DNA from: Symsagittifera roscoffensis | Lineage: Eukaryota > Xenacoelomorpha > Acoela > Convolutidae | Assembly (NCBI RefSeq): GCF_963678635.1 | Contig: NC_087063.1 | Span: forward strand, 48,123,220-48,187,219 | Direction of reading: 5' to 3' | Length of the DNA: 64,000 nucleotides | Shown here: positions 59,401 through 64,000 of the stretch, piece after piece | How positions within the stretch are numbered: position 1 is the stretch's first letter | Layout of the letters: each line of letters begins with the position of its first letter | Notes under the pieces: model-generated | Told to the model about the DNA's origin: nothing | Seen by the model: the letters and a program-made list of their open reading frames with translations, nothing else | Database searches by the model: none | Program-made: the position numbers and the translations under genes

Positions 59401-62400
59401 GAAAACTTCTTCGTTCCGCTCTAGTACGTCTTTGATGGCTTCGAGCTGTTCATCTTTCAGTTTGCCCCTCAAATGTTCAATCTCCGGCAGAACCGGTTTA
59501 TCTGTCTGCATCTCATCTAGTGTGTGTCGCTCTGGAAAGTTTGAACAGCTCGACAGCCCATCGTCCGTTTCTGACTTAAGTGATTTAATTAGGCCTGAAG
59601 AATATTTAATTTTTTGCAATCGTCTCAAGATACAAATTTTATACCTGTGATTGGGACAATCAACAACTTCATTTTGTTTTAAGTTCTCAATCGTTTCATA
59701 TCGAGTTTTAACCGGCAAAGCATATCCCAGTTTCCTCCCTCTCTGTATCGTGATCGGTATGTCAAGGGTATTCAACAAGACACTGACGCAGAGACCACTC
59801 TTCGTTATCGAAAATGATCTTCCTAAAACAGCAGCACTTTGACTATTAGGGTTTGGAACTATACATACTTGCTTATTGTCACTTAGTTCATTGTAGTTTT
59901 TCATCCTCAAGCTCACGATTGCTGCTTCATTAGCTTTTAGCCTCACTCTCCTACTCAAGAATACCGGTGCTTTGTTTTCATTTGCCATTATTAAATTTAC
60001 CGGTTTGATTGCGTACCTCCTATCCGGGTTCCGTATCCTGAACATTGCATTATTTAGATCAATCGTTACGTCGAAATTCCTGATGAAGTCTCTGCCCAAA
60101 ATGAATTGGTCAGATTCATCCAGGTTTTCTACCACGATGAAGCTCATCCACAGGTTACGTTCTCCCAAATTGAGGGCTATTATCGGCGTCCTGCCTAGCA
60201 CCCGAAGGGCCCCTTTGTTCGCAGCTGACAGCCGTATTCTCGAGTCTATCAAATCATCTTTGTTGAAGCCCATTCGCTCCCAAGTCTCAATTGGTATGAC
60301 ACTCAAGACCGCTCCCGTGTCAAGTAACCCACGTAACTGAGTCTTCTTTCCACTTATGTCCAACACGTGCCCTGTCACGTCTGCTTCCGTTCCGATGTGC
60401 ATTGCATCTTCTTCAAGCATAGCACAGTGTCCAATCGATCTTACTTTCAATTCCTCCTTCCCTACATAGATTTGTCCAATCAGGTCTTCGTCGCATGTTA
60501 TCATCGTCTTGGTATAGATGTTGATTCCATCTATGTTTAGCATAACCTCGTGTGGACCGTAAGCTTCAGTGTATCTGTTATCAACACGTACCGACTTGCT
60601 GCCCCCTCTCGTGAGTAGTGCCCTGAGCGCTCTAGCAGTAGTTCGTGGACTTATTCCACTCAAGTAGTCTGCATACACGTCAATGTGCATTAACGTCTGG
60701 TCGCTCGGCTCGCTCAAGTTTCTAGTCACCTCGTGGCCGCCCACTGTGATTATCGACATTATTCTTGCTCCGATTTTCGATATTCCAAAGGGTTTACCTG
60801 TCACCATTTTCACGGTGTTACAATTCCCGTTCTTTGTTGAGCCCGTTCTAGCCTCTGGTACTACGTTCGTTCCGGTTAATGCTTCGTTAAAATTCTGTCT
60901 CTCGATCTCCAACTTTAGTCGTTGCTCTATTTCTTTCGCAGCCAGATCTTGTTTCACTTTGGCAATTGCTTCCGTCGCCGCTCTCTCATAATTTATCTCT
61001 AGAAAGCTCCCGGCCGCGGACTCTAACGCACCGCTAACATGTGTTACAGCTTTCACTGTCTTCGTCGGCAATTCGGTGTTTGGTGCCCCTAAGTTCCTAG
61101 ATTCGAACTCGTTTTGCCTGTTCCGCTGATTCTGCACCGCCGCTAATGCCAACTTATGTTTGGGGTGATTCTGGTCCTTGACCGCTTCCCAGAACAAGGG
61201 ACAATCCATTCTGAAGTGCCCCTCCTGGTTACAGAAAAAACATCTGGCGCCTATCTTGATGATTAAGCCATTATAGTACTCGTGTTCCTCCATCTGACTC
61301 ATGTCCTCCTCATCCGGTGCATAACCTAGGCTCTTCATGCCTTGTTTGTACGTTGTGCAGTCAGCCACATGATGATCCGCTGACCCGCAGTTCGCGCATG
61401 ATCTGCGCTTATCCATATCATCTCTAGGTTTGTACCATGATGACCTCTGGGGTTGGCTTCCCCCTTGCGTGTTCCTGTTTTCAGAATATGAGTACTTCTT
61501 AGGTTTCATCAGCATGTATTCTCTTGATTTCTGTCTCATTTCTTCTGGGGTGGGTGCGCTGTCCTTCGACAACGTGTAGTATGTTGCTAACATTGTCCTT
61601 AAGTCATCACTTTTCACCCCATCAATGAACTTCGAGGCAATGCTAAAGTTCCGTCTGTTTGTCGACTCCTCTGGGTCACTCCTCCTTCTCAAGCTCTCGA
61701 GGTCATCTAGGAACCGATCTATTGACTCGTCGTCCCTCTGTCTCCTTTTTTCAAATCGCATCATCGCTTGATGACCCTTCATGCCTGAGCCGAATCTGTT
61801 CAACAGTATTTCAAAGATTTTGTCCGCGGTGTCGCGTTCTTCTTCTTTCTTCGCAACCACACACTTTAATGCCGTGCCTTCTAAATTGCTGAGTATGGCT
61901 GTGCACGCTTGTCTTTCGTCACTCAAGTTATCTTGCTCTAGATGTAGTCTCATCACTTCCACCCAAGTGTCAATGCATCCATCGGAGTCATCTTTGAATT
62001 CTTTTGGCTTCTTGAATGTTTTTCTTGATTTTCCCTCTCTCCTGTCGCTCGAGTCAGTGTTCCTCGTGGCGAAGGCCTCTAGAGTCCTGTTCATCATCTC
62101 CCAAGTGCTGGCCCATGTCATAGCATCCGGTCCTGAGTTGCTGTTGGCTGTTGAATCTCCCGGACCAGTCGTCGTGTTCGACGTTCCACTCTTCATTATT
62201 GTTTTCGCAGCTGTTGGTGCTATGCTTATCGCGTCCCTGGGTATGGGCAACGGTGTCGATTGCCGTTTGTTTCTTTGTGGTTCTACAAAATCAACTCTGG
62301 TGCCTTGCGTACGATCCGCTGCCGGTCTCTCTTGTGGTGTAGAACCTCTCAAGATTGCATCCAACTTCGCCTGTATTGCACACGAACTCTCTGCTTGACT

Positions 62401-63282
62401 CTTGCTCATTGTGTCCATTCTCCTTTCCAGGCTCCCTAATTGGCTGTTAACATCATCATATCGGTTCTTCAACTGTTGCATGTCTGTTTTGATGTTCTTT
62501 TCTCGTTCTTCATTGGTGGCCTCTACCTTGTCTGACATTTCCTTGAGTCTCTCCTCTGTTGCTTTAGCTAGGTTAAAATAACTGTCTAGATACTCGTGCT
62601 TGTTGTATCTTATCTCCTTTTTTATCACCTCTCTGTCTTCTTCACTGTTCTTAAGTCTTTTGTCGATCTGATTTAATTTCGCCAACAAATCGCCCAGCTC
62701 AATGGTAGTCTCTTCATGGTCAGCCGTGTGTTTCTCTTCGGCCATAGCCTCTGCTTTAGCTTGTTCCTCATTCTGGCCGGTTTCTGTCGCTTTCGTGCTC
62801 ACTGTACCAAATGTTCGTGCTCTTTCTGCTTTTGGCTCTTCAGTCACGTTTTCTTTCGTTTTTATTCCGAACATTATTCCCAATTTTTCCGTAAAAGATG
62901 TCCTCTTTACTTGAGAGTCTTCTTTCACCGTTTCTTCGGTGTTGCCTATTGCATCTTCCGCGTCATCTATCGGTGAGAACTCTATGGGTTTCTGGTTCGG
63001 TTCCTCTGTATTGGGCATTGGAGTTGACTCTGTCGCCATCTTCCCTGTTTCATCCACACTTTGATCGGGTGTCTCTAGATCAATCTCGATGGTGGGTTCT
63101 ACTCTCTCCCCTTCCGTGCCCTCTTTCGCCCTGTTCTCCGCTGTACTCCTTGTGCTGACCATGTTAACTGAAAAGTTCTTCTTTGTTATCTTCGGACCCA
63201 TTGGTGTTGCCTTGCTTAGCGACGAATTATACTTAGCTTCGGTCGATCTTTTTTCAGCTACCGGTACCCTGCTCCGCCTCAT
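56290..63282 (-). CDS. gag-pol: retroelement Gag-Pol polyprotein (Ty3/Gypsy type), truncated in integrase
   Basis: 2,330 codons in one frame (ATG at 63282; MVSTRSTAENRAK near residue 41 is an alternative start). Order: acidic disordered N-terminus; coiled coil (~190-300); retrotransposon-gag capsid region (WVEVMRLHLEQDNLSDERQA, ~440-560); two zinc knuckles (CANCGSADHHVADC ~631, CFFCNQEGHFRMDC ~679); aspartic protease (LRGLLDTGAVLSVIP ~986); RT (RFCCDFRYLNSVT, MCYVDDVVIA ~1472); RNase H (VLDTDASVVAISG ~1621); a ~450-residue acidic linker; integrase with HHCC (HDQMGHQ ... CLACLQVK ~2168) and Asp ~2230, Asp ~2289, Glu ~2323. Gag and Pol are fused without a frameshift. The frame stops at TAG just after VERQNR, and the integrase continues in the next frame. 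Confidence 0.92.
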   Translation of the reverse strand: MRRSRVPVAEKRSTEAKYNSSLSKATPMGPKITKKNFSVNMVSTRSTAENRAKEGTEGERVEPTIEIDLETPDQSVDETGKMATESTPMPNTEEPNQKPIEFSPIDDAEDAIGNTEETVKEDSQVKRTSFTEKLGIMFGIKTKENVTEEPKAERARTFGTVSTKATETGQNEEQAKAEAMAEEKHTADHEETTIELGDLLAKLNQIDKRLKNSEEDREVIKKEIRYNKHEYLDSYFNLAKATEERLKEMSDKVEATNEEREKNIKTDMQQLKNRYDDVNSQLGSLERRMDTMSKSQAESSCAIQAKLDAILRGSTPQERPAADRTQGTRVDFVEPQRNKRQSTPLPIPRDAISIAPTAAKTIMKSGTSNTTTGPGDSTANSNSGPDAMTWASTWEMMNRTLEAFATRNTDSSDRREGKSRKTFKKPKEFKDDSDGCIDTWVEVMRLHLEQDNLSDERQACTAILSNLEGTALKCVVAKKEEERDTADKIFEILLNRFGSGMKGHQAMMRFEKRRQRDDESIDRFLDDLESLRRRSDPEESTNRRNFSIASKFIDGVKSDDLRTMLATYYTLSKDSAPTPEEMRQKSREYMLMKPKKYSYSENRNTQGGSQPQRSSWYKPRDDMDKRRSCANCGSADHHVADCTTYKQGMKSLGYAPDEEDMSQMEEHEYYNGLIIKIGARCFFCNQEGHFRMDCPLFWEAVKDQNHPKHKLALAAVQNQRNRQNEFESRNLGAPNTELPTKTVKAVTHVSGALESAAGSFLEINYERAATEAIAKVKQDLAAKEIEQRLKLEIERQNFNEALTGTNVVPEARTGSTKNGNCNTVKMVTGKPFGISKIGARIMSIITVGGHEVTRNLSEPSDQTLMHIDVYADYLSGISPRTTARALRALLTRGGSKSVRVDNRYTEAYGPHEVMLNIDGINIYTKTMITCDEDLIGQIYVGKEELKVRSIGHCAMLEEDAMHIGTEADVTGHVLDISGKKTQLRGLLDTGAVLSVIPIETWERMGFNKDDLIDSRIRLSAANKGALRVLGRTPIIALNLGERNLWMSFIVVENLDESDQFILGRDFIRNFDVTIDLNNAMFRIRNPDRRYAIKPVNLIMANENKAPVFLSRRVRLKANEAAIVSLRMKNYNELSDNKQVCIVPNPNSQSAAVLGRSFSITKSGLCVSVLLNTLDIPITIQRGRKLGYALPVKTRYETIENLKQNEVVDCPNHRYKICILRRLQKIKYSSGLIKSLKSETDDGLSSCSNFPERHTLDEMQTDKPVLPEIEHLRGKLKDEQLEAIKDVLERNEEVFSRHKADIGCCNFVEHEIELEENAVPHREGARRMTPHKSDACRKEIETLLEYDMIEPSKSPWACGVVMAKKKGDQLRFCCDFRYLNSVTVKDAYPIPRIDESLSKLGDAKFFTTLDLGSAFWQVPLRKQDRDKTGFACELGLFQWKRMPFGLCNATATFQRLMAHALIGVTKKYGNLVMCYVDDVVIATPTLEDHIERLDEVFACMKRSGLKCKPSKCEILKDSIKYLGRMVDKHGIRPDPDAVEAVLTWKSPKTEHQLMSFLGFANYYREFIKGYADKVYPMQQLMRHKGKKFTWNNAAEESFQRIKKELCEAPVLGMPTEKGMYVLDTDASVVAISGVLHQEQEWNGKTVLRPIAYGSKVLSDTEMKYGAPKAEMFAVVTFVEKYRAYLGSEPFKLRVDNRALSWLKTYSMDQSYIGRWIVRLDGYNMIIEHRTRDKHQNADSLSKKTEFYERQEQREADRPEIKDGFSFMDNETYDSLPLTRWLDKSGKPIEDHPELPKESLEKTILKKSRGIPVGIMLKSKIVRETLKAKGHDLTQVEEGTVQIDEDLMRLLEKLSDDKPVIQGKSQEAPELTILRREKTVNNTDVSKGITTDSKEVVRSLVEKIPEKILEQTKVRDKKVTFREEIEHLGLDQESGEWSRFMEEDETREGKLSGERKEWDEDSDESSEDQDSLCMILAEEKMRQHDRELQTDPSSGTYNLEMQEVRGGTELEKIAVSRKPLRELSCNSNVRTNLVPEDDMKIMKRIICVKLSDDIHNPGEMNGQIMALKEHVKARYRLSDLIRAQKNDKMTSNLSKWIHSGVKEKGELEEDSYKILSQFYKEKRDLLYHTAEGVVACKRRDEEKILHKHNLIILPQLYQTEVLFRSHDQMGHQGIDKVQQRILHRFDWPGMRKACERWVNACLACLQVKDPRKMKFPLKSVESSEFNEVVQIDHQKICMTESGYNQILVIIDHFTKLAEAVPCQTASAEETCDHLITHWISRYGCPMTFQSDNGKAFVGDLTKELMKRSHIAQAHSTTYHPQTNGLVERQNRV

Positions 63283-63585
63283 TATTTACAATTGTTATTA
63301 TTTACAATATTATTATCTACAAAAATTCTATTCAAAGTTTAAAAACTCCAAGGAAAAAGAAATTAATAATTCGCTAAAAACAATTTTTCTTGAACTCTTG
63401 TAAGCTCTTTCGTGTTAGGTTAGGATAGGGAACGTGTTGAACGTGTTGTTATACTTGGTGCTTCAACCTAACCTATTACTTTTGTAGTACCCCCTTCCTA
63501 ATGCTGTTCCAAGACTTTCTCTTTACCGTCCCAAGACCGTTCAGCGTTGTCCCAGTACTTCTCGTTGGTACCTTTAGACCAGCGT
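63283..63585. other. retroelement leader region before the minisatellite
   Basis: AT-rich leader of the gag gene (minus strand). It contains an inverted pair GTTAGGTTAG (63415-63424) and CCTAACCTA (63467-63475) that could form a hairpin, and degenerate early units of the minisatellite from about 63510. No primer-binding site could be assigned. Confidence 0.35.
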
Positions 63586-64000
63586 CCCAAGACCAATGGC
63601 CCAAGGCTAACGTCCCAAGACCAACGTCCCAAGACTAACGTCCCAAGACCAATGTCCCAAGACTAACGTCCCAAGACCAATGTCCCAAGACTAATGGCCC
63701 AAGACCAACGTCCCAAGACTAACGTCCCAAGACCAATGGCCCAAGACCAATGTCCCAAGACTAACGTCCCAAGACCAATGGCCCAAGACTAATGTCCCAA
63801 GACCAATGGCCCAAGACCAACGTCCCAAGACTAATGGCCCAAGACCAACGTCCCAAGACTAACGTCCCAAGACCAATGGCCCAAGACCAATGTCCCAAGA
63901 CTAACGTCCCAAGACCAATGGCCCAAGACTAATGTCCCAAGACTAACGTCCCAAGACCAATGTCCCAAGACCAATGTCCCAAGACCAATGTCCCAAGACC
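63586..64000. repeat. 14-bp minisatellite, 29.6 copies, reaching the window edge
   Basis: Unit CCCAAGACYAAYGK, 29 full copies and 9 bases of a thirtieth, with no length variation. Only three positions vary, apart from one further substitution in unit 2. The pattern of variants in units 8-15 (63684-63795) is repeated exactly in units 18-25, so there is a 10-unit (140-bp) higher-order repeat. Many units contain CCAAT. The array continues beyond the window. Confidence 0.97.

Larger units (their letters stand above)
45162..64000 (-). mobile_element. giant Ty3/Gypsy-like LTR retroelement (right end outside the window)
   Basis: Three same-strand frames (gag-pol 63282 to 56290, pol C-terminal part 56458 to 54482, giant ORF 54005 to 45162) share codon usage, GC content and CTCAAG enrichment, unlike the AT-rich flanks. 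Domain order PR-RT-RH-IN is that of Ty3/Gypsy. The coding part alone is over 18 kb. No LTR pair was found: the 5' end probably lies past 64000 beyond the minisatellite, and the 3' end somewhere in 43.9-45.1 kb. Confidence 0.75.

Noticed and set aside
63586-64000. CRISPR-like array
   Set aside because: Units are contiguous 14-bp repeats without spacers in a eukaryotic context; this is a minisatellite.

Overview
This is eukaryotic DNA from an invertebrate animal: spliced genes, AATAAA poly(A) signals, AT-rich spacers, and mostly transposable elements. A nematode is my best guess. Three genes (an aspartyl aminopeptidase first exon, a MAT2B-like gene and a giant retroelement ORF) have a CAG 3' splice acceptor 2-7 bases before the ATG, as with spliced-leader trans-splicing, and parts of the giant ORF remind me of nematode retroelement proteins. 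Neither point is proof.

Layout. 1-1610: terminal exon of an unrecognised plus-strand gene and exon 1 of an aspartyl aminopeptidase gene on the minus strand. 1617-20357: an essentially complete 18.7-kb Polinton/Maverick (virus-like DNA transposon) with ~210-258 bp terminal inverted repeats and a perfect 6-bp target duplication (ATTATC). Its minus-strand block holds the virion genes (adenain-like protease, double-jelly-roll major capsid protein, basic core protein, penton-like minor capsid protein), the integrase, the packaging ATPase (frame-broken), and a set of small replication-like or unknown genes. A plus-strand block holds an unknown NLS-bearing protein and a spliced protein-primed DNA polymerase B with zinc fingers; two E2F-like sites precede the polymerase. 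20364-27500: AT-rich spacer with a fold-back repeat, tRNA-like sequences, transposon scraps and one or two isolated exons. 27511-41279: a 6.5-kb tandem duplication; each unit has a decayed minus-strand LTR-type gag-pol and a plus-strand LINE reverse transcriptase fragment. 42602-43489: an intact single-exon MAT2B-like gene. 45162-64000: a giant Ty3/Gypsy-like retroelement on the minus strand, running right to left: a 14-bp minisatellite, a fused gag-pol frame, a pol C-terminal part ending in a macro-like domain, a 20-bp perfect tandem repeat, and a 2,947-codon ORF in the env position with two apparent SGNH-hydrolase-like domains.

How the genes work together. The Polinton carries its own DNA replication, integration, packaging and capsid set, so it is best read as an integrated virus-like genome; the ATPase break may disable it. 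The retroelement has a complete gag-PR-RT-RH-IN order, but the integrase frame is broken just after its catalytic Glu. The least familiar parts are the macro-like Pol tail, the giant double-SGNH ORF and the candidate HUH-type protein in the Polinton.
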